A DNA stretch of 64,000 bases from Roseiarcus sp963820795 (GTDB lineage: Bacteria; Pseudomonadota; Alphaproteobacteria; Rhizobiales; Beijerinckiaceae): assembly GCA_963820795.1 (NCBI GenBank), contig CAWGBJ010000002.1:124001-188000 (forward strand). The letters are read 5' to 3'. The stretch's first letter is position 1; every line of letters starts with the position of its first letter. Below the pieces are notes generated by a model. It was not told the DNA's origin. It saw nothing but the letters and a program-made list of their open reading frames with translations, and searched no databases. The translations under genes and the position numbers were made by a program. Below, in pieces: positions 8,683-17,043 of this stretch.

Positions 8683-9162
8683 TCAGCTCGCCTGCCGCGC
8701 CACCGCCGCGAGCCGGCCGCCGGTCAGCTCCATGAGATCGGCCGGCGTCAGGCGAAAGACGGCGTTCGGCGTCCCGGCCGCGGCCCAGATTTCGGGCAGC
8801 GCCATCAGCGCCTCGTCGAGCAACACGACCGGCGCCGTCTTATGCCCGACCGGCGGCACGCCGCCAATCGCAAATCCGGTCGCTTCCCGGACGAAGTCGG
8901 CGTCGGCGCGGCCGATCCGCTCGCCGACGAGCGCGGCGATCGTCTTTTCATCGACACGGTGGGCGCCCGAAGCGACGACGAGAACCGGGCGCCCGGACTC
9001 AGCGCGGAAGACCATCGATTTCGCGATCTGCGCCACCGTACAGCCGATCGCCGCCGCCGCGTCCTCGGAGGTGCGGGTGCTGGCGTCGAATTCGAGCACG
9101 GCGAACCGCTCGCCGAGCGCCGCCTGCACCCTGAGCGCCGAGGGGGCGGTGGCGGGTTTCAT
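8683..9162 (-). CDS. YbaK/EbsC-type aminoacyl-tRNA editing domain protein
   Basis: 159 aa forming one YbaK/ProX editing domain: TSEDAAAAIGCTVAQIAKSMVFR, then a strand with LVVASGAHRVD, the glycine-rich FAIGGVPPVGH loop and a C-terminal FRLTPADLMELTGG. The conserved Lys in QIAKS and the GGVPPVGH loop fit the deacylase pocket. Members hydrolyse mischarged tRNA such as Cys- or Ala-tRNAPro. The ATG overlaps the stop of vapC by 4 nt (ATGA), so translation is coupled. Confidence 0.92.
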   Translation of the reverse strand: MKPATAPSALRVQAALGERFAVLEFDASTRTSEDAAAAIGCTVAQIAKSMVFRAESGRPVLVVASGAHRVDEKTIAALVGERIGRADADFVREATGFAIGGVPPVGHKTAPVVLLDEALMALPEIWAAAGTPNAVFRLTPADLMELTGGRLAAVARQAS

Positions 9163-9566
9163 GGCTGGGCCTCGAAAGGATTGACGATCCGCAGACGTCC
9201 GTCGATCGACAACCCTTCATGCATGTCTTCGGACAACAGCTTGTCGCAGTCCGCAAGAAGCGCCGCGGCGGCGATCATCGCGTCGAAGATCGAGAGCGGG
9301 TAGCGCTCGGAAAGCTGGAGGCCGATCTCGTGCGTCTCGACAGTGACCGGGTGCACCGCCAAAAGACCTCGCAGCGATGAGAGATATTCGTGCGTTTCCG
9401 CCCAGGTGAACGTAAGCTTGCGCCGCGCGATGTCGGCGAATTCGTTCAGAACCTGCACGCTCGTCCCTCCTCCCTGACGCAAGACCGCCTCGGCCCGATC
9501 GGCCTTGGAAAAGTCGGCGGAGGCCAAATGGATAAGGACGTTCGTATCGAAGAAGCTACCGGGCAT
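9159..9566 (-). CDS. vapC: VapC-like PIN-domain ribonuclease toxin
   Basis: 135 aa with PIN-domain acidic residues: FFDTNVL near the N-terminus (first Asp), NEFADIARRK (Glu), and SIFDAMIAAAALLADC followed by LLSEDMHEG (C-terminal acidic cluster). PIN toxins cleave RNA with Mg2+. The gene overlaps the upstream antitoxin by 11 nt and the downstream ybaK-like gene by 4 nt. The antitoxin-toxin order and overlap are those of a type II VapBC module. Confidence 0.92.
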   Translation of the reverse strand: MPGSFFDTNVLIHLASADFSKADRAEAVLRQGGGTSVQVLNEFADIARRKLTFTWAETHEYLSSLRGLLAVHPVTVETHEIGLQLSERYPLSIFDAMIAAAALLADCDKLLSEDMHEGLSIDGRLRIVNPFEAQP

Positions 9567-9786
9567 TGGGTTCCGCGCGGTCGAATTTGAAGTCGGCCGG
9601 CAGGCGGCCGCGAAAAGCTCGCAGCCGCTTCAGGAGGTCTTCACGGCCAGGCTTGCGCGCGACGGCGAACGCGCGCTCGTCGGCGACGTGTATTTCAATC
9701 TCGTCGCCTTCCTTGAGTTTCAGCGCCTCGACGACCGCCGCCGGCAGGCGGACGGCAAGGCTGTTGCCCCATCTTGCGACTTGCAT
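9556..9786 (-). CDS. vapB: VapB/AbrB-type antitoxin
   Basis: 76 aa from the ATG at 9786 (MQVARWGNSLAVRLP), the classic swapped-hairpin AbrB DNA-binding start. EALKLKEGDEIEIHV follows, then a basic C-terminal tail that should bind the toxin. The in-frame ATG at 9798 (MGSL) is possible but abuts the palindrome and has no Shine-Dalgarno sequence. It would neutralise the PIN toxin and repress the operon through the palindrome at 9799-9828. Confidence 0.88.
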   Translation of the reverse strand: MQVARWGNSLAVRLPAAVVEALKLKEGDEIEIHVADERAFAVARKPGREDLLKRLRAFRGRLPADFKFDRAEPNAR

Positions 9787-9798
9787 GAGCGAACCCAT

Positions 9799-9828
9799 TG
9801 GATATACAAAGAGCCACCAGTATATCCA
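9799..9828. promoter_or_regulatory. Perfect 9-bp inverted repeat, probable VapB operator
   Basis: TGGATATAC (9799-9807) and GTATATCCA (9820-9828) are exact reverse complements separated by 12 nt, immediately before vapB. The site is AT-rich in a GC-rich neighbourhood and includes TATA-like sequence. Autoregulatory palindromes in this position are normal for AbrB-type antitoxins. Confidence 0.7.
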
Positions 9829-9889
9829 GAAGCCGCCTGTGTCAAGGATCGCGCTCCGTGCGTCTGCTGGCGCGCCTCGAGGAAGCCGC

Positions 9890-11077
9890 ATGGACGCCGA
9901 ATTTGCCGCCGCCGCAGACGCGATCCTGAACAAGGCGACGTCCGGCGAGTCGGGCGTTCCCGGCGTCGTCGCGCTGGCCAGCGACCGGGCGGGCGAGTTC
10001 TACGCGCGCGCAGTCGGGGTGCGGCGTCTCGGCGAAGCGGCGCCGATGACGACGGACAGCGTCCTTGCCCTCTTCTCCTGCTCGAAGGCGGTGACCGGCA
10101 CGGCGGTCCTGCAACTCGTCGAGCAAGGGCTTCTCGATCTCGACGCGCCGGCGAAACGCTATGCGCCCGACATCGGCGCGCTCGAGGTGCTCGAAGGATT
10201 CGATGAACACGGCGCCATGAGGCTGCGGCCGCCGAGGCGCGACATCACCACGCGCATGCTGATGACGCATACCGCTGGTTTCGGCTATCCCTACTTCAGT
10301 GCGACGCTCAAGCGCCTGGCGGCGGAGCGCGGACAACCCGACCCGCGGCTCGGCACGAAGCAAGGGTTGATGCCGCCGCTCCTGTTCGATCCGGGCGAGC
10401 AGTGGGAATACGGGATCAGCATCGACTGGTGCGGCCAGCTGGTCGAGGCGATCGTCGGCGAGCGGCTGGACGCGATCCTCAAAGCGCACGTGTTCGAGCC
10501 GCTCGGCATGACCATGAGCGGCTTCGCGCTGACCCCGGCGATGCGCGCCCGGCGCGCCTCGATGCATCAGCGCGACCGGGACGGCGCCCTCAGGGCTATC
10601 GATTTCGAACTCCCCGACAACCCCGAAGTCTTCATGGGCGGCGGCGCGCTGTTTGCTTCTGCTGAGGATTACATGCGGTTCCTGCGGATGTGGCTGAACG
10701 ACGGGGCGGGCGAGAGGGGCCGCGTTTTGAGACCCGAGACGGTCGCCCTGGCCGTGCGCGACCACCTCGGCGGGATGAAGATCGGATGCATGCGCAGCGT
10801 CAGCCGTTCGACGACGCACGACCTCGAATTCTTTCCAGGCCAGCCGAAGTCGTGGGGCCTGACCTTCATGGTCAACGACGAGGCGGCGCCGACCGGCCGG
10901 CCCGCCGGCTCGATCGGCTGGGCGGGCCTGGGCAATCTCTTTTATTGGGTCGACCGCAGCAACGGCGTCGCCGGCTTCTGGGCGACGCAGCTCTTCCCAT
11001 TCATGGACCCGGTCGCTCTCAACGGGTTCCTCGCCTTCGAGAGCGCGGTCTACGACGGCTTGCGCCGCGGCTCATGA
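9890..11077 (+). CDS. Serine hydrolase of the beta-lactamase/EstB family
   Basis: 395 aa from the ATG at 9890, with GAGGAAG 7 nt upstream; the frame is open further upstream but only antisense to vapB. The Ser-x-x-Lys pair is in LFSCSKAVTG (near residue 66), the second motif is YGISIDW and the third region is SIGWAGLGN. This is the class C beta-lactamase/carboxylesterase fold. There is no signal peptide, so a cytoplasmic esterase is more likely than a beta-lactamase. It is convergent with the ligase gene, 21 nt away. Confidence 0.88.
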   Translation: MDAEFAAAADAILNKATSGESGVPGVVALASDRAGEFYARAVGVRRLGEAAPMTTDSVLALFSCSKAVTGTAVLQLVEQGLLDLDAPAKRYAPDIGALEVLEGFDEHGAMRLRPPRRDITTRMLMTHTAGFGYPYFSATLKRLAAERGQPDPRLGTKQGLMPPLLFDPGEQWEYGISIDWCGQLVEAIVGERLDAILKAHVFEPLGMTMSGFALTPAMRARRASMHQRDRDGALRAIDFELPDNPEVFMGGGALFASAEDYMRFLRMWLNDGAGERGRVLRPETVALAVRDHLGGMKIGCMRSVSRSTTHDLEFFPGQPKSWGLTFMVNDEAAPTGRPAGSIGWAGLGNLFYWVDRSNGVAGFWATQLFPFMDPVALNGFLAFESAVYDGLRRGS

Positions 11078-11098
11078 GCGCCGAAAACTGGCCCCGCT

Positions 11099-12802
11099 TC
11101 AGCCGGCGTGGGCGCGGGCTTCCTGCTCGCGCAGGTCCTTCTTCGAGATCTTGCCCACCGGGGTCTTCGGCAGGTCGGCGCGGATCTCGAGCCCGCCGAT
11201 CATCTCATGCTTGCCGAGCCGCTCCTTGAGGAACGCCTTCAGTTCGTCGAGGGTGATAGGCGGCGCGCCCGACTTCAGCTTGACGAAGGCCTTGGGTCGC
11301 TCGCCGCTGTAGGCGTCCGGCACGCCGATGACGCTGACCTCCTCGACCGCGGGGTGCTGATAGATCGCCTCCTCGATGTTGCGCGGGTAGACGTTGAAGC
11401 CGCCGACGAGCAGCATGTCCTTGGTGCGGTCGACGATATAGACGTAACCGTCCTCGTCCATGACGCCGACGTCGCCGGTGCGTAGGAAGCCGTCCGCCGT
11501 CATGGCGTTGGCGGTCGCCTCCGGCTTTTTCCAGTAGCCCTTGGTGACGTTCGGGCCCTTGACGCAGATCTCGCCGCGCTCGCCGAGCGGGACTTCGCGA
11601 TCCGGATCGGCGACGTCGATGAATTTCATTTCGGTCCGCGGAACTGGAATTCCACAGGACCCCGGCTTTGCCGGACCGGCGTGAGGCTTAAAAGTGCCGG
11701 CGGGCGACGTTTCCGTCATCCCCCAGCCTCCCTCCGTCAGGAAGCAGCCGGTGGCGGCCTGAAACTGTTGCTGCAATATGACCGGCAACGGCGCCCCGCC
11801 GGTCGAGCAGCGCTTGAGCGAAGAGAGATCGAAGGCCGAGATATTTGGCAGGCTGAGGAGCGCGATATGCATCGTCGGGACGCCCGGAAAGTGGGTGATC
11901 CTCTTCGCTACGATGTCCCTCGCCACCGCCGCGGGATCGAAACGGGGGTGCAGGATGACTTCGGCCCCCAGTCGGAGCGAGACGATCAAAACGGCGGATA
12001 GCCCGAAAATGTGAAAGAGGGGCAGGACGCAAAGGACCCGCTCGTTGCCCACCTCATAGTCAGACGTCTCGCTTCGCGTCACGATTTCCACATATTGCGA
12101 GCAGGCGGCCGTCAGATTGGCGTGGCTCAGCATCGCGCCTTTGGGCGCGCCTGTGGTGCCGCCGGTGTACTGGATGATCGCAAGGGCCTCCGTCAGGTCG
12201 CCGAGCGGATGGGTGTCAAAGCGCCCATCGTTGTCGAGGAGGTCGCGGAATGCGACCCGGCGCTCGTCGTGCGTGACGGCGGCAAGCATGCCGCCTGCGG
12301 TCATCTGCGCTTTCACCGGCCCAGGCGCGAGCGCGTATTCCGCGAACTCGCCGACGATCAGCCGTTTGAGGCGCGTTGAGGCCAGGAGCTTTTCCGCCTG
12401 AGGATAAAGCGAGGCGAGATCGAGCGTGACCAACATGTCCGTCTCGCTGTCCTCGATCTTCGCTTCGAGCGCCCGCAGGGCGTCGAGCGGCGAATAGTTC
12501 ACCACCGTTCCGCCGGCCTTCAAGACGCCGAAGAAAGCGATGACGTAATGGGGCGTATTCGGCAAATAGAGGCCGACGTGCACGCCGGGCCCGACGCCGA
12601 GCTTCTGCAAGCCGGCGGCAGCGCGGTTGGCGAGCGCCTCGAGCTCGGCATAGGCGATGCGTCTATCCATGAACTCGAGCGCCGGCAGGGGGCCGAAGCG
12701 CTTCGCCGCGGTCTCGAGCACGCTTTGCACCGGCGCGATCTCGATCGGCGCGTCCCAGCGCACGCCGGCCGGATAGGACTTGAGCCACGGCCGAGCGGTC
12801 AT
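11099..12802 (-). CDS. Long-chain fatty-acid--CoA ligase (AMP-binding)
   Basis: 567 aa. The ATP/AMP signature IQYTGGTTGAPKGAMLSH is near residue 220, followed by GWGMTETSPAG, a YIVDRTKDMLLVGGFNVYP hinge and the catalytic Lys region GKISKKDL at the C-terminus. It activates fatty acids to acyl-CoA through acyl-adenylate. The start at 12802 has GGAGGC 6 nt upstream and gives the normal length; the frame extends 55 codons further upstream. It diverges from the SDR gene. Confidence 0.93.
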   Translation of the reverse strand: MTARPWLKSYPAGVRWDAPIEIAPVQSVLETAAKRFGPLPALEFMDRRIAYAELEALANRAAAGLQKLGVGPGVHVGLYLPNTPHYVIAFFGVLKAGGTVVNYSPLDALRALEAKIEDSETDMLVTLDLASLYPQAEKLLASTRLKRLIVGEFAEYALAPGPVKAQMTAGGMLAAVTHDERRVAFRDLLDNDGRFDTHPLGDLTEALAIIQYTGGTTGAPKGAMLSHANLTAACSQYVEIVTRSETSDYEVGNERVLCVLPLFHIFGLSAVLIVSLRLGAEVILHPRFDPAAVARDIVAKRITHFPGVPTMHIALLSLPNISAFDLSSLKRCSTGGAPLPVILQQQFQAATGCFLTEGGWGMTETSPAGTFKPHAGPAKPGSCGIPVPRTEMKFIDVADPDREVPLGERGEICVKGPNVTKGYWKKPEATANAMTADGFLRTGDVGVMDEDGYVYIVDRTKDMLLVGGFNVYPRNIEEAIYQHPAVEEVSVIGVPDAYSGERPKAFVKLKSGAPPITLDELKAFLKERLGKHEMIGGLEIRADLPKTPVGKISKKDLREQEARAHAG

Positions 12803-12999
12803 GTTGCGCCTCCGGATTTCCGGCCCCTCGCGTCCCGCGCTTCGGCGCGCCGGCGCGAGCCGTGAATTGCGCGGATTGGCGGAAGCCGTCAACCCCACGC
12901 CCATTGAGGCGATCCTTTGCCCCTCCCGTTGCGCGCCGGCCTCGCGCGGGTGCAGAATCGCCCGCATCGCTGCAGGATCGCGTTTGGGAGGAGAGTGGG

Positions 13000-13710
13000 A
13001 TGGCTGATCAGAAACCTCCGGTCTGCGCCGTCGTCGGCGTCGGCCCCGGCAACGGCGAGGCCCTCGCCCGACGCTTTTCGGCGGACGGCTACGCGGTGGC
13101 GCTCCTCGCGCGCCGGACCGATCTCAGCGCCCGGCTCGCGGAGGAACTGCCGCGCGCCCGGGCCTATGCTTGCGACGCGGCCGAGGCGACGTCGGTCGCA
13201 GAGGCGTTTGAGAGGATCCGCGCCGATCTCGGCGAGGTCGACGTTCTGGTCTTCAATGCCGGCTCGGGCGTCTGGGGCACGATCGAGGAGGTCTCGCCGG
13301 AGGATTTCGAGCGCGCCTGGCGTGTCAATACGCTCGGCCTCTTCCTCGCCGCACGGCAGGCGATCCCGGCGATGCGCCGGCGAGGCCAGGGGGCGATCAT
13401 CGTCGTCGGCGCGACCGCCTCGCGCCGCGGCGTCGCCGGCACCGCCGCCTTCGCGCCGGCGAAGATGGCGCAGCGGGGGCTTGCCGAATCGATGGCCCGC
13501 CATCTCTGGCCCGCCGGGATCCATGTCGCGCTGATCATCGTCGACGGCGGCGTCCGCTCCGCGGCGGCGAAAGCGCGCTTTCCCGACCGGCCGGAGGATG
13601 CGCTGATCGCGCCGTCCGGCGTCGCCGACATCGCCGCCAGCCTCGTCAGGCAGGACCGCTCCGCCTGGAGCTTCGAGGTCGAGGCGCGGCCCTACGCCGA
13701 GAAGTGGTGA
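13000..13710 (+). CDS. Atypical SDR-family oxidoreductase-like protein
   Basis: 236 aa from the ATG at 13000 with GGGAGGAG upstream. The Rossmann start is AVVGVGPGNGEALARRF (variant GxGxGxG), followed by FNAGSGVWG (NAG motif). In the catalytic region the usual YxxxK reads FAPAK, so the Tyr is replaced by Phe while Lys is kept; the Ser strand is IVVGATAS. The protein may bind NAD(P) but is unlikely to be a standard dehydrogenase. It faces the acyl-CoA ligase gene divergently and could share its promoter region. Confidence 0.88.
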   Translation: MADQKPPVCAVVGVGPGNGEALARRFSADGYAVALLARRTDLSARLAEELPRARAYACDAAEATSVAEAFERIRADLGEVDVLVFNAGSGVWGTIEEVSPEDFERAWRVNTLGLFLAARQAIPAMRRRGQGAIIVVGATASRRGVAGTAAFAPAKMAQRGLAESMARHLWPAGIHVALIIVDGGVRSAAAKARFPDRPEDALIAPSGVADIAASLVRQDRSAWSFEVEARPYAEKW

Positions 13711-13744
13711 GGGTGAGGCCGCGACGCGATTCGGCCGGCGCCTG

Positions 13745-14443
13745 TCAGGCGGCCGCGAGCAGCCGCGGCAGTTCCGCGAGGGTCCGGATCTCGAAATCGG
13801 GCGCGCCGGGCAGGCGCTCGCGCCGCTGGCCGTAGCGGTTGCACCAGACGACGCGCATGCCGAAGTCCGAGGCGGCATAGGCGTCCCAGGCGTTGGACGA
13901 CTGGAAGGCGATCGCCTGCGCCGGCAGGGCGAGCTGGTCCAGTGCGTAGCGATAGACCTTCGGATGGGTCTTGAAGACGCGCACCGCGTCGACCGACAAG
14001 ACCGCGTCGAAGCATTCGGCGAGCCGCGCCCGCGAGACGAGCGCCGCCAGCATCGCCGGCGAACCGTTGGAGAGAATCGCCGTCTTGAGACCTCGGCGGC
14101 GCAATTGGCTCAGAACCTCGGGAACTTCGGGAAACGGATCGAGGCCGCGATAGAGCTCCATCAGGCGCGCCTTCAGTCCGGCCTCCTCGAGGCCGAGGCT
14201 TTCGAGCGCGAAGTCGAGCGCGTCTCCGGTCACCTGCCAGAAGTCGGCGTAGCGGTCCTCGAGGCTTCTGAGCCAGGTGTACTGAAGCTGCTTGTCGCGC
14301 CAGAGCGAGGTCAGCGCGGCCCGTCTGTCCTCAGGCACGTCGTCGCAGCGCGCCGCGGCCGAGGCTAAGTCGAATAGGGTGCCATAGGCGTCGAAGACGC
14401 AGGCGCGAACGCCCTCGAGGCGACCGAGCGGCAATCCTGTCAC
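13745..14443 (-). CDS. Haloacid dehalogenase type II
   Basis: 232 aa with all HAD motifs of L-2-haloacid dehalogenase: CVFDAYGTLFD (nucleophile Asp), AILSNGSP (Ser/Asn), KTHPKVY (Lys) and FQSSNAWDAYAA, the type II signature. The cap region follows motif I. It hydrolyses 2-haloalkanoates to 2-hydroxyalkanoates with an aspartyl-ester intermediate. It is convergent with the SDR gene. Confidence 0.92.
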   Translation of the reverse strand: MTGLPLGRLEGVRACVFDAYGTLFDLASAAARCDDVPEDRRAALTSLWRDKQLQYTWLRSLEDRYADFWQVTGDALDFALESLGLEEAGLKARLMELYRGLDPFPEVPEVLSQLRRRGLKTAILSNGSPAMLAALVSRARLAECFDAVLSVDAVRVFKTHPKVYRYALDQLALPAQAIAFQSSNAWDAYAASDFGMRVVWCNRYGQRRERLPGAPDFEIRTLAELPRLLAAA

Positions 14444-14642
14444 GCGCGCCTCCTTTTTCTCACCCTCGGCGTCGAGCCGGCCGCTTCCGCCGTTACGCAG
14501 ACCCTCCCGTCAGGAGGGCGAGCTATTGTACGCCCGCGCGGGCGCAGCCTCTAAGCAGCCAACCAGCGCCCGCGGGCGCGCCATTATGGATGAAAATCAC
14601 GGGCCGGCCGCACGACGCCAATTCCTCAGAGCTATTTTCATG

Positions 14643-15166
14643 GCAGATTTCTTCAGCGACCCCAACAAATGGACCGATGAAGGCGCGGTTCGACTGAACT
14701 TTTGCCACAAGCGACGCGCGTTCGCGGAAAACGAGATTCCGCCTGTTACTCCCTGCCAACAGGGCAAATCGCTTCCCGCCGCTCTCGACCGATTGCACAA
14801 ATCCCTTGTCTTTCATTTGGTTGAGCGAATTTGCTCGTGTGGAAGGGAAAGACGGAGCAGGGGAGATTATCCCGCCTGTTAGGCCGATGAACAGGAGGGA
14901 CTGGGAGGGGAGCGCAAAGCGGAAAACCGACTTCATGGGTCCGCTGGAGAGCGCGACCGTCAAGAATATCCAAACGAAGCCGCCGGGCACCGGCCTCGCC
15001 GTATGTTTTGCGTGAGGATAACGCCATATCTGCTTGATTTTACGAGGTAACTACGGTTTGTGTGAGAGCCGCCTCGCCGATTTTTGCCTATGCAGGCAAG
15101 ACCAGCATGCTTCGCATCTCTGTGGCGAACGGGTCCGGCTTGATCCGTCGGCTCGCCCAAGAATCT
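14643..15166. repeat. Mosaic intergenic repeat, copy A
   Basis: This gene-free stretch shares long blocks with 47843-48402. The main block runs from TTCCGCCTGTT at 14737 through GGAAGGGAAAGAC, GCGCAAAGCGGAAAA, GTCAAGAATAT and CTTGATTTTACGA to about 15075, and the shared end CGGCTTGATCCGT... runs to 15166. A GCAGATTTCTTCAG block at 14643-14700 lies before the main block here but after it in the other copy, so the element is rearranged. The copy ends 5 nt before the stop of the convergent membrane-protein gene. An open frame on the minus strand (14523-14990) exists but is not conserved as protein in the other copy. Between 14444 and 14642 nothing else was recognised. Confidence 0.75.
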
Positions 15167-15171
15167 GCATT

Positions 15172-17001
15172 TTAGCGCTGGACTCCGACATGCGCCAGCT
15201 GCCGCTCCAGGTCTTCGATGCGCCTCTGAAGCGTCTCGCTAAACACCTGCGCATAGGCGATCTCCGCCTGTCGGCCCAAATTCAGCAGCAGCTCTCGTTC
15301 ATCCTCGCCCAGATCGGTTCCGACGACGTGGCCGCCATAGAGCGCGATGGCGAAACAGCGCCGCGGATTGGCGACCGGCACGCCCACGACCGGGCGCGCC
15401 AGATCCTTGGGAAAGCGAGCATCGGACGGATCGATGCCGCCCATCCCGTCCAGCGCGAATGCATCGCCCCGGAGCCTTCCGCCAAGGACCCGCCCGGCGC
15501 CCGAGAGCGTCTCGGCGTTCCCGGGCTCCCAGCCGGCGCTGGCGCGCCGCCGGAAGAGCTCGCCCTCATGGCGAAAAACCGCTGCCGACGCGAGCCCAAG
15601 CGCCCGTCTCGGCTCCTCCACCATCAGGCGCTCGATTTCGGCGAGGCTGTCGGCGCCCTGCAGGGTGCGGCCGGCGGCGACAAGCTGCTGCTTCGCACGG
15701 TGAAAATTACGGTCGAAAAGCCGGTCTACGAGCTCGGTCGCGTACTCGTGCGCGCGCGAGAGCAGGAAGACGAGGGCCGAGGCGACCATCACCCAGACCC
15801 ACTCCGGCAGTTCGATCAACGCATGGATCGTGCCGAACTGTTCGTGAATAAAGAATGCGGGGACGCTGAGCAGGAGACCGAGCAACGTGACCCGGCGGAG
15901 GGGGACCCAGACGCTGACCACGGTCGGGCGGCGCACCGCCTCCACGACGAAGAGACACAGAACGCCGTTGATCAGGTAGATGAGGCTGGACACATCCTCA
16001 GGGACGCCGCCCTCCCAGAACCTGTCGGTCAGCAGCGAAGTCTCCTGGGACAATTCGGCCAACAGATACGCGGGCAGGCCGATGAGGCAGCCCCAGATCA
16101 CCCAGCGCATGCGCTGGTAGTCCCGCGGCGTCAGGTCGGAACGCCGCCCGATGAGGATGAGGATCGCTGCGACGCCGACCGGGAAGCCCATCAGGGTCGA
16201 GGCCCGCATCCAGATTTCGGTCTTGTAGCCGAAGAGGCTGCCGAGGCTCGCCAGGTCGACCAGCAGGAGAATGACGGCGATCGCTGGCAGCGCGCGTTCC
16301 ACCCAGCGCCATCGGCCTTCCACGCGGTCGACCGGCGCCCTGAGGGCGAAAAGCAGCAGGCCGGTATAGGCCCCAGCCTGGAGAACGCAGGAGAGAACGT
16401 CCTGAACCATCAGCGCGCGCGGCCACTGCTGCAGCCAGGCGTAGAGCACGTACGACTGGCCCGGGTTGAACTCGATCGCGTAGACGAAAAAGCCCCAGGT
16501 CATCGGGCCCGGACGAATCCAGACGAGCCAAGCCGCGCCGAGCACGACGAGGACGCCTGCGATCGCGCTGAGCAGCAGCACGAGGTCGAGCGCCCGGTTG
16601 GCCGGGCGCGGCTCGGCGACCAGCCTGACCGCGTGCGCTGGGCGATCGGGGGTCGCAACGATCAGCAGCGTCGCCTCGCGGCCGGGCATGACGTAGTTCA
16701 CCCCGCCCCAAAGGGCGAGGTTCGTGGCGCAGACGCTCGTATCGACCGGAATGCAGCGCATGCCCTCGAGGTCGATTTCATCGCCGACCCGGAGGCCCGC
16801 CCGCCAGGCGGGGGAATCCTCGTCACGGTCGAAGGGCCCACGCGCGTCATAGATGAGGCCGTCGGCGTTGGTCGTGAGACCGAACGACCCGAGCGGATAC
16901 AGGACCCGGTAAGGGCCGGGCACAATCATCGCCAGCGCGTAGAGCGTCAACAGCGCCAGGATGACGCGCCCGACGAGACTGGGGCCGTTCGACTCACGCA
17001 T
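15172..17001 (-). CDS. Multi-pass membrane protein with PDZ-like and GAF-like domains
   Basis: About 609 aa from the ATG at 17001; an in-frame TTG lies at 17028. An N-terminal membrane helix (LALLTLYALAMIVPG) is followed by a periplasmic PDZ-like segment (SPAWRAGLRVGDEIDLEG). About eight further hydrophobic helices lie between residues 140 and 410, then a cytoplasmic linker (LVDRLFDRNFHRAKQQL) and a GAF-like domain of about 150 aa (SLAEIERLMVEEPRRALGL... VVGVPVANPRRCF). The last helix could form a coiled coil. No HisKA, HATPase or GGDEF domain follows, so it resembles the sensor half of a kinase without an output. A stand-alone sensor or membrane scaffold is inferred. Confidence 0.85.
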   Translation of the reverse strand: MRESNGPSLVGRVILALLTLYALAMIVPGPYRVLYPLGSFGLTTNADGLIYDARGPFDRDEDSPAWRAGLRVGDEIDLEGMRCIPVDTSVCATNLALWGGVNYVMPGREATLLIVATPDRPAHAVRLVAEPRPANRALDLVLLLSAIAGVLVVLGAAWLVWIRPGPMTWGFFVYAIEFNPGQSYVLYAWLQQWPRALMVQDVLSCVLQAGAYTGLLLFALRAPVDRVEGRWRWVERALPAIAVILLLVDLASLGSLFGYKTEIWMRASTLMGFPVGVAAILILIGRRSDLTPRDYQRMRWVIWGCLIGLPAYLLAELSQETSLLTDRFWEGGVPEDVSSLIYLINGVLCLFVVEAVRRPTVVSVWVPLRRVTLLGLLLSVPAFFIHEQFGTIHALIELPEWVWVMVASALVFLLSRAHEYATELVDRLFDRNFHRAKQQLVAAGRTLQGADSLAEIERLMVEEPRRALGLASAAVFRHEGELFRRRASAGWEPGNAETLSGAGRVLGGRLRGDAFALDGMGGIDPSDARFPKDLARPVVGVPVANPRRCFAIALYGGHVVGTDLGEDERELLLNLGRQAEIAYAQVFSETLQRRIEDLERQLAHVGVQR

Positions 17002-17043
17002 CCGCGGCGATCGCCTCAGGGAGGTCAAAAGGAGCGCCCGAGG

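Noticed and set aside
14523..14990. 155-aa minus-strand frame inside mosaic repeat copy A
   Set aside because: It is not preserved as protein in copy B, and has no family features; the nucleotide repeat explains the region better.
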